The notes under the pieces were generated by a model that ran no database searches, was not told the DNA's origin, and worked only from the letters and a program-made list of their open reading frames with translations. From Burkholderia sp. GAS332 (GTDB taxonomy: Bacteria > Pseudomonadota > Gammaproteobacteria > Burkholderiales > Burkholderiaceae), in NCBI GenBank assembly GCA_900142905.1, contig FSRV01000002.1:3534001-3598000 (forward strand): 64,000 nucleotides of DNA. Reading direction: 5' to 3'. Numbering within the stretch: the stretch's first letter is position 1; each line of letters begins with the position of its first letter. Below, piece by piece: positions 28,326-36,446 of the stretch. A program made the translations under genes and the position numbers.

Positions 28326-28955
28326 ATGCCGACCGCAGGTCCAACCCCCAAATCCCGTCGCGAGGAATACGCCGACGCCACCCGTCAGGCGCTCATCACC
28401 GCTGCGGGCGAGTTATTCACCTCGGAGGGCTACCAGCAAGTCGGGATAGAAACCATCGCACGCAACGCACGCGTGACCCGCGGCGCCTTCTATCATCACT
28501 TCGCTGACAAGGCCGAACTCTTCGACGCCCTGGTCGAGTCTCTCCAGGCGGACGCTGCATCTAAAGTCAGCTCCGCCGCCGCGGCCGCGCCGGCAACCAA
28601 GCGAATGAGCGCGGGCATCCGCGAATTCCTGGAGGTCTGCACCGAACCCGCCTACCGGCAACTCGTCATTGAAACCGCGCCCGCCGTGCTCGGCCCGGCG
28701 CGCTGCCGTGAGATCGAAGAAGCGCACGTCTACGGTCTGCTCATCGGCGCGCTGACGAACCAGACCACCGGCAAGGAAAAAGCAAAGGCGTACCTCGCCG
28801 CCCGCATGATCGGTAGCATGGTGTGCGAAGCTGCGCAATTGCTCGATGGCGCGGACGATCCTGTCGCTCTGAAAGCGGAAGCGTTGAAGCTCGTTGAAAG
28901 CATGGTCGGCGCACTGACGCAAGATAAAAGCCGGGTAACATCGACGCGCAAATAA
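28326..28955 (+). CDS. TetR/AcrR-family regulator
   Basis: TetR-type repressor, about 209 residues from the ATG at 28326; an upstream frame extension to 28182 crosses the operator and is unlikely to be translated. The HTH is at about residues 12-60: an initial AleRtR-like SRREEYADATRQALITAAGELF, then YQQVGIETIARNARVTRGAFYHHFADKAELFDAL, the textbook TetR signature. The C-terminal ligand-binding domain (about 75-205) includes FLEVCTEPAYRQLVIETAPAVLG, a feature of a common TetR subgroup. It is divergent from the SnoaL-like gene and 20 bases before the dipeptidase gene, which it may also control if they are co-transcribed. Confidence 0.88.
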   Translation: MPTAGPTPKSRREEYADATRQALITAAGELFTSEGYQQVGIETIARNARVTRGAFYHHFADKAELFDALVESLQADAASKVSSAAAAAPATKRMSAGIREFLEVCTEPAYRQLVIETAPAVLGPARCREIEEAHVYGLLIGALTNQTTGKEKAKAYLAARMIGSMVCEAAQLLDGADDPVALKAEALKLVESMVGALTQDKSRVTSTRK

Positions 28956-28975
28956 ACGAACTCGGGGGAGCATCG

Positions 28976-30454
28976 ATGCAGATTGACTGGTCGACTATCA
29001 GAAGCGGGGATGCCGACAGGGTACACGGCATGACCATCGACATATCGGGCTGGATGATTCCGCTGGACCCGCAAGCCGATGCGGTCGATTACTTCCTGCT
29101 GAGTGCCGACGAGCCGTGTTGCGGGGGCTGCGTGCCGCGCAATCCGCTGACGTCGATCGAAGTGCAGATGGCCGTGCCGCTCGCGCCACAGGCTGAGGCG
29201 CTGGCTCTGCGCGGCCGGCTAGTTCGTCTGATCGACGATCCCGCGGGCTGGCGGTATCGGTTAGTCGATGCGCTACCGCTCGATCCTCCACGCGCGCCAC
29301 AGCGTCGATTTAGCCGGCGCGCGTTTCTGGCATCGGGCGCGGCGGTTGGGTTGACGGCTTGTGCGCCCGGGCGCTTTGCCGGTTATACCGAGGCCCACGC
29401 CGAAACGACACAGACAACACAGACAACACAGACAGCGCAACCGGCGCAATCCGAAACCGCACCCGTATGGCAAGCGCCTCCCGGTACGCTCACCATCGAC
29501 ATGCACAGCCACGGCGGCCGCGTGATCGTGTCGCGCAATCCGGTGATCGGCGCAAACCGTCCGTTTATCCCGCTGGCCGCGCCGATGCGCGCCGGCGGCA
29601 TGAATGTCATCTGCCTTGCGATCGTCACCGATACGACCGTCACGCGTGTCGCGGATAACCGTAAGCGTTTCGAAGCATGGCGCGAACCACAGCCTGGCGA
29701 ACTGTATGCGCTCGGCCAGACCGAATTCCTGCGCGCACATCAATTGGTCGAACGTGAGCAGATTCGCGTGGTGACGAACACTGCTTCGCTGACGGAATTT
29801 GGTCCGCAGGGCCCGTGCGCAATCATCTCCGCTGAAGGCTCGGATTTTCTCGAAGGCCAGGTGGATCGTGTCGATGAGGCGTACACGAAGCATCAATTGC
29901 GGCATCTGCAACTGACGCACTATCGCGTGAATGAGCTGGGCGATATCCAGACCGAGCCGCCGGTGCATGGCGGCCTCACGGACATCGGCGTGCAGGTGGT
30001 GCAACGCTGCAATGCATTGGGAATCGTCGTGGACGTGGCGCACGGCACCTACGACCTGGTAAAACGCGCGGCCGATACGTCGACCAAGCCGCTAGTGCTC
30101 TCGCATTCGGCATTGGCCACGCATCCGAGTGCGCGAAGTCGGCTCATCACACCGGACCACGCGCGGGTGATCGCCGGCACGGGCGGCGTGATTGGCGTTT
30201 GGCCGAGCTCAGGATCGTTTCGCGATTTGCATGCGATGGCTGAAGGCGTCAAACGCATGGCGGATGTCGTCGGGGTGGACCATGTCGGCCTCGGGACAGA
30301 CATGCTCGGGTTTATTTCACCCCCCGTGTTCACGAGCTACAAGCAGTTACCCGATCTGGCCAGCGCGCTGTTACTGGCTGGATTCTCGCAAACGGAAGTC
30401 GGAGCGATTCTTGGCGGGAACTACCTGAGGGTGTTTCAGGCGTCTGTGGGGTGA
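28976..30454 (+). CDS. DUF3299-like domain fused to TAT-lipoprotein M19 dipeptidase
   Basis: Two-part protein of 492 residues. Residues 165-490 are a membrane dipeptidase (family M19): metal ligands in DMHSHG (175-180), then YTKHQLRHLQLTHY, DVAHGTYDLV, PLVLSHSAL and DHVGLGTDM, which hydrolyses dipeptides. Before it is a twin-arginine signal with a lipobox (FSRRAFL at 112-118; LTAC with C129), followed by a Thr/Gln-rich linker. The odd part is residues 1-105, which weakly resemble DUF3299 (DISGWMIPLDPQ, YFLLSADEPCCGGC). They lie in front of the signal, so the signal is internal. No ATG between residue 65 and the signal would allow a shorter ordinary start. Probably secreted or membrane-anchored. 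Confidence 0.8.
   Translation: MQIDWSTIRSGDADRVHGMTIDISGWMIPLDPQADAVDYFLLSADEPCCGGCVPRNPLTSIEVQMAVPLAPQAEALALRGRLVRLIDDPAGWRYRLVDALPLDPPRAPQRRFSRRAFLASGAAVGLTACAPGRFAGYTEAHAETTQTTQTTQTAQPAQSETAPVWQAPPGTLTIDMHSHGGRVIVSRNPVIGANRPFIPLAAPMRAGGMNVICLAIVTDTTVTRVADNRKRFEAWREPQPGELYALGQTEFLRAHQLVEREQIRVVTNTASLTEFGPQGPCAIISAEGSDFLEGQVDRVDEAYTKHQLRHLQLTHYRVNELGDIQTEPPVHGGLTDIGVQVVQRCNALGIVVDVAHGTYDLVKRAADTSTKPLVLSHSALATHPSARSRLITPDHARVIAGTGGVIGVWPSSGSFRDLHAMAEGVKRMADVVGVDHVGLGTDMLGFISPPVFTSYKQLPDLASALLLAGFSQTEVGAILGGNYLRVFQASVG
29408..29434 (+). repeat. 9-bp tandem repeat, three copies
   Basis: ACACAGACA repeated three times without a gap inside the dipeptidase gene. It encodes Thr-Gln-Thr three times in the linker between the lipobox and the catalytic domain. 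Such slippage-prone linkers can vary in length between strains without changing the frame. Confidence 0.85.
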
Positions 30455-30482
30455 TGTTCCACGCCTTTTCGCGGAAAAGACC

Positions 30483-31205
30483 CTACCGCCCTGCCGCCCA
30501 CAGCAACGAAACCCCCGAAGACAGCATCAACCCATCGACGACAAGTTTGAAAACCGCAGGACTCATCCGGACCACAATCAGCCGCGCGGAAAACGACCCG
30601 ATCATAAGTGCCGTGCCGGTGATCAAACCGTCGATCACCACATGCAACGGCAATGCGCCGAAATGCTTGAAGACCGCGACTTTGGTGCCGTAGACAGCCA
30701 GTGATCCGGCTGCTTCGGTCGCAAGAAACGCGCCTTTAACAAGGCCGTACGACATAAACACGGGTACCGTAATCGGCCCGGTAGAGACGACGATGCCGGT
30801 GAGAAAGCCCACCACGCCGCCGATCAGCGAAAGCTGCCACAAAGTGAATTTGATCGCTCGCCGCGCCAGCCAGCGCCGCGTGGGCACCATCGCGACAAAA
30901 AACAGCCCCAACGCGAGTTCAACCGCATGGGGCGGCAACGCAAGAAGCGTCCGCACACCCAGCGCTGCCCCCGGAACCGCAGTCACGCAATAGGCACCGC
31001 AGGCCCGCCAGTCGATCTCGCGCCACCACGCCAGGATCTTGCCGAAGTTGCCCATGATCGCGGCGATCGCCATGATCGGCACTGCCTGCTGCGGACCGAA
31101 CAGCATCACGAGAACGGGCATCAGCATCATCGACGAGCCCGTGCCGATCACGCCGCTCAGCGTGCCCGCCAGCAAACCGACGCACAGCACCAGCAAATAT
31201 CCCAT
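30483..31205 (-). CDS. TauE/SafE-family sulfite/organosulfonate permease
   Basis: Integral membrane protein of the TSUP (TauE/SafE, DUF81) family, 240 residues with about seven to eight hydrophobic segments. The family repeats show as GLLAGTLSGVIGTGSSMMLMPVLVMLFG near the N-terminus and SLIGGVVGFLTGIVVSTGPITVPVFM near residue 130. These proteins export or import sulfite, sulfoacetate or related anions; the substrate is unknown here. ATG start at 31205. It stands between convergent and co-directional unrelated genes, with no sulfur-metabolism partner. Confidence 0.85.
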   Translation of the reverse strand: MGYLLVLCVGLLAGTLSGVIGTGSSMMLMPVLVMLFGPQQAVPIMAIAAIMGNFGKILAWWREIDWRACGAYCVTAVPGAALGVRTLLALPPHAVELALGLFFVAMVPTRRWLARRAIKFTLWQLSLIGGVVGFLTGIVVSTGPITVPVFMSYGLVKGAFLATEAAGSLAVYGTKVAVFKHFGALPLHVVIDGLITGTALMIGSFSARLIVVRMSPAVFKLVVDGLMLSSGVSLLWAAGR

Positions 31206-31295
31206 ATCGCCCCCGGTGGTATCGGCGACGATTTTACTCGAACCATGTTTCAGTAGACTTGAGACGGGTTCAGCACAGAAGCCGATTAAAGCCCA

Positions 31296-32660
31296 TTAGC
31301 CACCTTCATCGTCGAAGGTCTTCGGATACACGCGCACGAGCACTATCCGCGGCCCCTTCATCTTCTTGACCACCACGTCGAAGCGATCGAACTCAATGCG
31401 CTGCCCTTCAGTAGGCAAATCGTTGAGTGCCTGAATCACGAGGCCGCCCACCGATTCGGCTTTGCCTTCATCGATATCGATCCCAAGCGCGCGTTCCAGC
31501 GACACCACCGGCAAACTCCCCTTGCCCATCAACGTGCCGTCGTCCATACGCGTCCAATCGGCGTCGCCCTGGCGGAATTCGTCGTGGATCTGCCCAACCA
31601 GTGCGCCGAGCAAATTGTCTAGCGTCAGAAAGCCGATCGGCTTCGCATTCTTGTGGCCGACCAGTGCGAAGTGCGGCGCACCCTTGCGGAAGCGGCGAAA
31701 CAGTTCGAGCGCCGGCATGTCCGGCTTCACATACTGCACGGGCCGCGCATACTTGGAGAGGTCGTCGAGCGTGCTGCCCGCGTGCCGTGCCAGCAGCAGA
31801 TCCTTCAAGTGGATCATGCCGGCCACGCGCTCGCCGGACGCGTCTTCGAACAGCGGATAGCGGCTGAAGCGGTGCCGCGCCACCACCTGCATGTTGTCGC
31901 GCAACGGCACATCGCGCCGCATGCCGACCATTTCATGGGACGGGCGCATCAGGTCCGACACGGTCATGCGCGAAAAATCCAGCGAATGCGCAATCGTGTT
32001 CCATTCGTCCTGGCTATAGGCGCCATCCGGCGAGCCGAGCTCAGTCGCGACGTTGGCGTGGCGGCCACGCAGGATCAGCTTGAGTTCGTCGGTCGAGTAA
32101 TGCGAATCGTGGCCGTGGTCCGCAGCCAGGCCCGCGAGTTTCAACACCGCGTTGGCGCTGGAATTGAGCACCCAGATCGCCGGATACATCGCCCAGTAAA
32201 AACCGTAGAGCGGTGTGGCAGCCCACAGCGAAACCTTCTCCGATTCGCGAATCGCCAGAGATTTCGGAGCCAGCTCGCCCACCACGATGTGCAGGAACGA
32301 AATACACGAGAACGCGAAGAACAGCGAGATGCCGTGGATCAGCTTCTCCGATTCCACACCAAGCAGGCTGAAGACAGGCGTGAGCAGTTGCGCGAACGCC
32401 GGCTCACCGATCCAGCCGAGCCCGAGCGACGCCAGCGTGATGCCGAGCTGACAGGCGGACAGATAGGCGTCGAGCCGCCCGTGCACCTTCGCCAGCAAAC
32501 GCCCACGCATGCCGTGTTTGGCAGCAAGGCTCTGCACACGTGTCTGCCGCAGCTTCACCAGGCCGAATTCGGCGGCGACGAAAAATCCGTTGAGGGCAAC
32601 GAGAAACAAAGCACCGATAAGGGCGACAACCTGGATCAAAGCAAAGGGCTCCGGCAACAA
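31296..32660 (-). CDS. CNNM/CorC-type membrane protein with CBS pair (HlyC family)
   Basis: Membrane protein of the haemolysin C/CNNM group, 454 residues, linked to Mg2+/Co2+ efflux in relatives. Domains in order: DUF21 (CNNM) transmembrane domain with four segments (about 5-200), two CBS domains (about 220-340; MVGMRRDVPLRDNM, then the second ending GFLTLDNLLGALVGQ) and the CorC_HlyC domain (about 360-450). The start is a TTG at 32660 (or the adjacent TTG codon); no ATG occurs before the first membrane segment, and the family motif LFLVALNGFFVAAEFGLVK sits where expected. Single gene, no visible operon partner. Confidence 0.87.
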   Translation of the reverse strand: MLPEPFALIQVVALIGALFLVALNGFFVAAEFGLVKLRQTRVQSLAAKHGMRGRLLAKVHGRLDAYLSACQLGITLASLGLGWIGEPAFAQLLTPVFSLLGVESEKLIHGISLFFAFSCISFLHIVVGELAPKSLAIRESEKVSLWAATPLYGFYWAMYPAIWVLNSSANAVLKLAGLAADHGHDSHYSTDELKLILRGRHANVATELGSPDGAYSQDEWNTIAHSLDFSRMTVSDLMRPSHEMVGMRRDVPLRDNMQVVARHRFSRYPLFEDASGERVAGMIHLKDLLLARHAGSTLDDLSKYARPVQYVKPDMPALELFRRFRKGAPHFALVGHKNAKPIGFLTLDNLLGALVGQIHDEFRQGDADWTRMDDGTLMGKGSLPVVSLERALGIDIDEGKAESVGGLVIQALNDLPTEGQRIEFDRFDVVVKKMKGPRIVLVRVYPKTFDDEGG

Positions 32661-32733
32661 AAGTTGTCAGTATAGAGGCTGAAAGCTGGATGAAAGAAAA
32701 TCACGCCGAGGAATGCACGGCGACAGCCGGCAC

Positions 32734-33540
32734 TCACCCCGCAGTCGTCGCACTCAGCGGCACCTGCAGCGCGAGCGTAGCAGTTTCACCCTCAAGTATG
32801 TCGCTTTGCTCGAAACTGCCGCCGTGCGCTTCCGCGACACGCTTGCACAGCGCGAACACCCACGCGATCCGTTTGGCTTCGCGCGGTTCGCGCGCCTGCT
32901 TGCGGGCGAAAGCTTCCAGCAAATGAGGCACCGCGGGATCGTCCAGTGCTGTGGCGCTCGGCTTGAAGCCGACGGTGGCGTACCACCGGGTGGCGTCCGC
33001 GCGTGCGGCCAGCGTGACCGCCGCGCCTTCCGTGCTCGCCTCGACGGCAAACGTGAGCATCACCCACAGCGCGGCGGCCAGGCGCTCATGGTCGCCGTTG
33101 ACCTGCTCGGTAGCGACTTGCGACTCGACCGTAACCTCGACGCCACGTGCGCGCGCCAATCCGGAGCGGACTTCTGCAACGGTTTCATCGAGCAGCGGAT
33201 GCAGCGGAAACATCGCATTAGCGAGCGCCAGCGATTTGGTGCCGGCGCGTGTGGCGTCGATGATCGTCTCCAGCAACTTCACCTGCTGGTCCACGCCGCT
33301 ACGAATTCCGGTGACGGCGCGCTGCGAGTTGGGGTCGTTCGCATCGAGCTTGCGCTCGAGCACGTACGCCCAGCTATGGATAGCGTTCAGCGGACCACGC
33401 AAGTCGTGCGATACCAGCGACAGCACGTGATCGCGCATGAACAGCGCGGTCTCCGCGCGCAGATGTGCGGTGCGTTCGGAGACGGCGAAGCCGGAAAGAA
33501 CCGGCTTGGCACCGGTGGCCTCGGTGGAAGACGTTGTCAC
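32734..33540 (-). CDS. histidine kinase-like protein with degenerate ATPase domain
   Basis: Sensor kinase-like cytoplasmic protein, 268 residues, GTG start with an AGAGGG site. The HisKA dimerisation domain is intact, with phospho-acceptor H45 in LSLVSHDLRGPLNAIHSW. The region where HATPase_c should be (about 120-265) keeps the fold's length and a C-terminal GLxL-like end (ICKRVAEAHGG-type: FALCKRVAEAHGGSF). It lacks a clear N box (the NxxxNAxKF region reads ALWVMLTFAVEAS) and lacks the DxGxG motif. It also has no sensor or membrane segment and no adjacent response regulator. It may act as a phosphatase, a phosphotransfer scaffold, or a non-catalytic partner. Confidence 0.75.
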   Translation of the reverse strand: MTTSSTEATGAKPVLSGFAVSERTAHLRAETALFMRDHVLSLVSHDLRGPLNAIHSWAYVLERKLDANDPNSQRAVTGIRSGVDQQVKLLETIIDATRAGTKSLALANAMFPLHPLLDETVAEVRSGLARARGVEVTVESQVATEQVNGDHERLAAALWVMLTFAVEASTEGAAVTLAARADATRWYATVGFKPSATALDDPAVPHLLEAFARKQAREPREAKRIAWVFALCKRVAEAHGGSFEQSDILEGETATLALQVPLSATTAG

Positions 33541-33729
33541 GATTGAGCCCTCTCAGGCGGTACATGAAATGTTAAAAGAAACCCCATTATAGGCATGCCG
33601 TCCAGCGCAACCAGCCTGGCCGGACGGCCAACGTGGACGCAAACCGCGTGCCACGCCGCAATCCTCGGCGATGCGACGCCAACACGCCTACAATGTCGGT
33701 TTTTACGTTTTTGACCTAAGGAGCGACAC

Positions 33730-34071
33730 ATGTCGACTGTGACTACCGAATCCGGCCTGAAATATGAAGACATCGTTGAAGGCACCGGCGCCGAAGCGGT
33801 TGCCGGCAAGACCGTCAGCGTGCACTACACGGGTTGGCTGACCGACGGCCAGAAGTTCGACTCGAGCAAGGACCGCAACGACCCGTTCGCGTTCGTGCTG
33901 GGCGGCGGCATGGTCATCAAGGGCTGGGATGAAGGCGTGCAAGGCATGAAGGTCGGCGGCACGCGCAAGCTGACGATTCCGCCGCAACTCGGCTACGGCG
34001 TGCGTGGCGCAGGCGGCGTGATTCCGCCGAATGCAACGCTCGTGTTCGAAGTCGAACTGCTCGACGTCTAA
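33730..34071 (+). CDS. FKBP-type peptidyl-prolyl isomerase
   Basis: Small cytoplasmic FKBP, 113 residues, a single FKBP_C domain that catalyses cis-trans isomerisation of proline bonds. The family blocks are all there: [52 protein letters not shown] and [16 protein letters not shown]. No signal peptide and no SlyD-type insert. A perfect AAGGAG site (33717-33722) is 7 bases before the ATG, suggesting strong expression. It is divergent from the kinase-like gene across about 190 bases. Confidence 0.95.
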   Translation: MSTVTTESGLKYEDIVEGTGAEAVAGKTVSVHYTGWLTDGQKFDSSKDRNDPFAFVLGGGMVIKGWDEGVQGMKVGGTRKLTIPPQLGYGVRGAGGVIPPNATLVFEVELLDV

Positions 34072-34115
34072 GTTTTTCGCTGCGCTGCTTTGTATTTTGT
34101 AATCGGGCGTCACCA

Positions 34116-34889
34116 ATGAGCCACGCCGCCATCACTGCACCTAGCGTTTCGCTGCGCCGTTACGGCGCGGTCGAAGCGTCGGACGTGCACGACTTTCACC
34201 AGGTCGTGCTCGGGCTCGACGGCGCGATGGTGATGGCGGTAGACGGCGTCGCGCAACAGATCGACGCCGGCTCCGCCTGGCTCATCCCGGCCGGGGCGCG
34301 GCACGATTACTCAGGTATCGGCGAGAACCGGCAGTTGGTGCTGGATCTGCCGGCCGCCTCGCTGGCCGTGCCGGAACGTCTGTTCGACCGCGCACGGGCC
34401 GTGACGGTGGATGCCTCGCTCACGCAACTTGTGCATCGGATTGCGTCGCACGCCACAGGCGGCGTGCAAGCCGACGAGTTGGATACCCGGCGTTTTCAAT
34501 GGGACGCAGCCGCGCGATTGGGCGCTGCGTTAGTGGCGGACGCCGGCACAGCGATCGGAACACCCGCGATTGGCCTCGACTTCGCGCGCATCGACCGTTG
34601 GCTGCGCGCGCATCTGTCTGAGCCGCTGCGTATTGCCGACCTGGCCACGCACTGTGGCTTCGGCATGCGGCGCTTTCATCAGCTTTTTATCGACGCCTTC
34701 GGCGAAACGCCCCATCGTTATCTACAGCGTCTGCGGCTCGATACGTCTCTTCGCTTACTGTCCGATCCGCGCCTGTCGCTCAGCGATATCGCGTTGGAAA
34801 TCGGCTTCGGCGATCAGAGCGCTTACACGCACGCATTCACGCGGCGTTTCGGGCTGGCGCCCGGTCAATGGCGCGCGTTGCGCCATTGA
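34116..34889 (+). CDS. AraC-family regulator with cupin domain
   Basis: AraC/XylS-type regulator, 257 residues. The N-terminal cupin (about 10-110; HDFHQVVLGLDGAMVMAVDGV) senses a ligand. The C-terminal two-HTH domain (about 155-257) has the signature LRIADLATHCGFGMRRFHQLFIDAFGETPHRYLQRLRLD and DIALEIGFGDQSAYTHAFTRRFG. It starts 44 bases after the FKBP gene and may share its transcript. The effector and targets are unknown. Confidence 0.88.
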   Translation: MSHAAITAPSVSLRRYGAVEASDVHDFHQVVLGLDGAMVMAVDGVAQQIDAGSAWLIPAGARHDYSGIGENRQLVLDLPAASLAVPERLFDRARAVTVDASLTQLVHRIASHATGGVQADELDTRRFQWDAAARLGAALVADAGTAIGTPAIGLDFARIDRWLRAHLSEPLRIADLATHCGFGMRRFHQLFIDAFGETPHRYLQRLRLDTSLRLLSDPRLSLSDIALEIGFGDQSAYTHAFTRRFGLAPGQWRALRH

Positions 34890-34963
34890 GTTCGTGCAAC
34901 TCGCGAGCCACCTGAAAAGGCAGCCCGCGTTTCCTGCTGCAAGTGCACAACGACGTGGCGTGA

Positions 34964-36154
34964 TCAACCCGCCAAACCGCGCTCCAAATCACCGCGGATA
35001 TCGCCGGCATTTTCCAGACCCACGGCCAAACGGATCAAACCTTCGCTGATGCCCGCCGCCGCGCGCGCTTCCGGCGTCACGCGACCGTGCGTAGTCGTAG
35101 CCGGATGCGTGATGGTGGTACGCGTATCGCCGAGGTTGCCGGTGATCGAGCAGATCTTCGTGCTATCGATCACGCGCCAGGCATTCGCGCGCATCTGCTC
35201 AGGCGTATCGCCCTTCAGTTCGAACGACAGGATCGCGCCGCCCGCCTTCTGCTGACGCATTGCCAGCGCGTGCTGCGGATGCGACTCGAGCCCCGGATAG
35301 AACACGCGGTTCACGGCCGGATGCGTTTCGAGCCAACGCGCGATTTCGAGTGCGTTCGCCGACTGCTTTTCAACGCGCAGTGACAGCGTTTCCATGCCCT
35401 TGAGCAACACCCACGCATTGAACGCGGACAGCGTCGGCCCGGCGCTACGAACGAACGGGAACACCTTTTCCATGATGAACTTCTTCGAGCCGACCAGCGC
35501 GCCGCCGAGCACACGCCCCTGGCCGTCGAGGAACTTGGTGGCCGAGTGCATCACGACGTCCGCGCCGAGCTTCAGCGGCTGTTGCAGCGCCGGGCTACAG
35601 AAGCAGTTGTCGACCACGAAGATCGCATTGGCCGCCTTGGCGATCTTGCTGATCGCTTCGATATCGGCGACTTCGGTCAGCGGGTTCGACGGTGTTTCGA
35701 GGAAGAACATCTTCGTCTCGGGACGCACGGCGTTCTTCCACGCGTCCAGATCGGTCGGATCGACGAAGGTCGTCGTGATGCCGAACTTGCTGAAGATCTG
35801 CGAGAACATGCCGAGCGTCGAACCGAACAGCGCTTGCGAGCTGACCAGATGGTCGCCGGCCTGCAGCACGGACATGACCACCGACATGATCGCGGCCATC
35901 CCCGAAGCCGTGGCCATGCACGCTTCGCCGCCTTCGAGCGCGGCCAGACGGTCCTGGAACATCGAGACGGTCGGGTTCGTGAAGCGCGAATAAGTGTAGT
36001 TGTCTTCGGAATTCTTGAATTTTTCGGCGGCGTCCGCGGCACTTGCGAAGACAAAGCTCGAGGTCAGGAAAATCGCTTCCGAATGTTCGTTGAAGTCGCT
36101 GCGCACCGTGCCCGAGCGGACTGCCAGCGTATCGAAGTTCAGGGAGTCGTCCAT
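34964..36154 (-). CDS. metZ: O-succinylhomoserine sulfhydrylase
   Basis: PLP-dependent enzyme of the Cys/Met metabolism family, about 396 residues, making homocysteine from O-succinylhomoserine and sulfide. The PLP lysine is K207 in HSATKFLDGQGR; other marks are TASGMAAIMS, the YSRFTNPTV block and EHSEAIFLTSSFVF. The ATG at 36154 is preferred over a TTG six codons upstream. Start and context match the Burkholderia purF-metZ arrangement. A terminator (36239-36277) lies between purF and metZ, so metZ probably has its own promoter in the 290-base gap. I saw no recognisable SAM riboswitch there. Confidence 0.93.
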   Translation of the reverse strand: MDDSLNFDTLAVRSGTVRSDFNEHSEAIFLTSSFVFASAADAAEKFKNSEDNYTYSRFTNPTVSMFQDRLAALEGGEACMATASGMAAIMSVVMSVLQAGDHLVSSQALFGSTLGMFSQIFSKFGITTTFVDPTDLDAWKNAVRPETKMFFLETPSNPLTEVADIEAISKIAKAANAIFVVDNCFCSPALQQPLKLGADVVMHSATKFLDGQGRVLGGALVGSKKFIMEKVFPFVRSAGPTLSAFNAWVLLKGMETLSLRVEKQSANALEIARWLETHPAVNRVFYPGLESHPQHALAMRQQKAGGAILSFELKGDTPEQMRANAWRVIDSTKICSITGNLGDTRTTITHPATTTHGRVTPEARAAAGISEGLIRLAVGLENAGDIRGDLERGLAG

Positions 36155-36238
36155 GTTAGTTCTGGTTTCCAATGTTCCATGACTGGGTTCGGCGTCTACG
36201 GCTCACGTAAGAAGCGCGCATCACGCCAAACGGCAGCA

Positions 36239-36277
36239 ACAAAAAAGCCCGCTTTTGCGTCGGCATAAGCGGGCTTC
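36239..36277 (-). terminator. intrinsic terminator after purF
   Basis: Minus-strand hairpin AAGCCCGCTT / AAGCGGGCTT with a run of six T at its end (A-run at 36241-36246 on the plus strand). It lies about 170 bases after the purF stop and about 85 bases before the metZ start. The rest of the 36155-36446 gap shows no gene. Confidence 0.85.
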
Positions 36278-36446
36278 ATGTGCGGGGGAAAGCTGGAGCG
36301 GAGGCGGATAACTGCAGCTTTTCCACCATTCGCTTTAGCTGTTTTGGGTTGCCCCGCGTCCGCAAGCTGAGATCAAATCGACGCAAGCCATTATGCTAAC
36401 ACGCTCGCGGCGTGGCGTGCAGCGGGCCACGAGCGAGCGCTATCGC

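Noticed and set aside
36155..36446. possible SAM riboswitch upstream of metZ
   Set aside because: The gap contains a purF terminator, but I could not find the conserved core or pseudoknot of SAM-I, SAM-II or SAM-V by eye.
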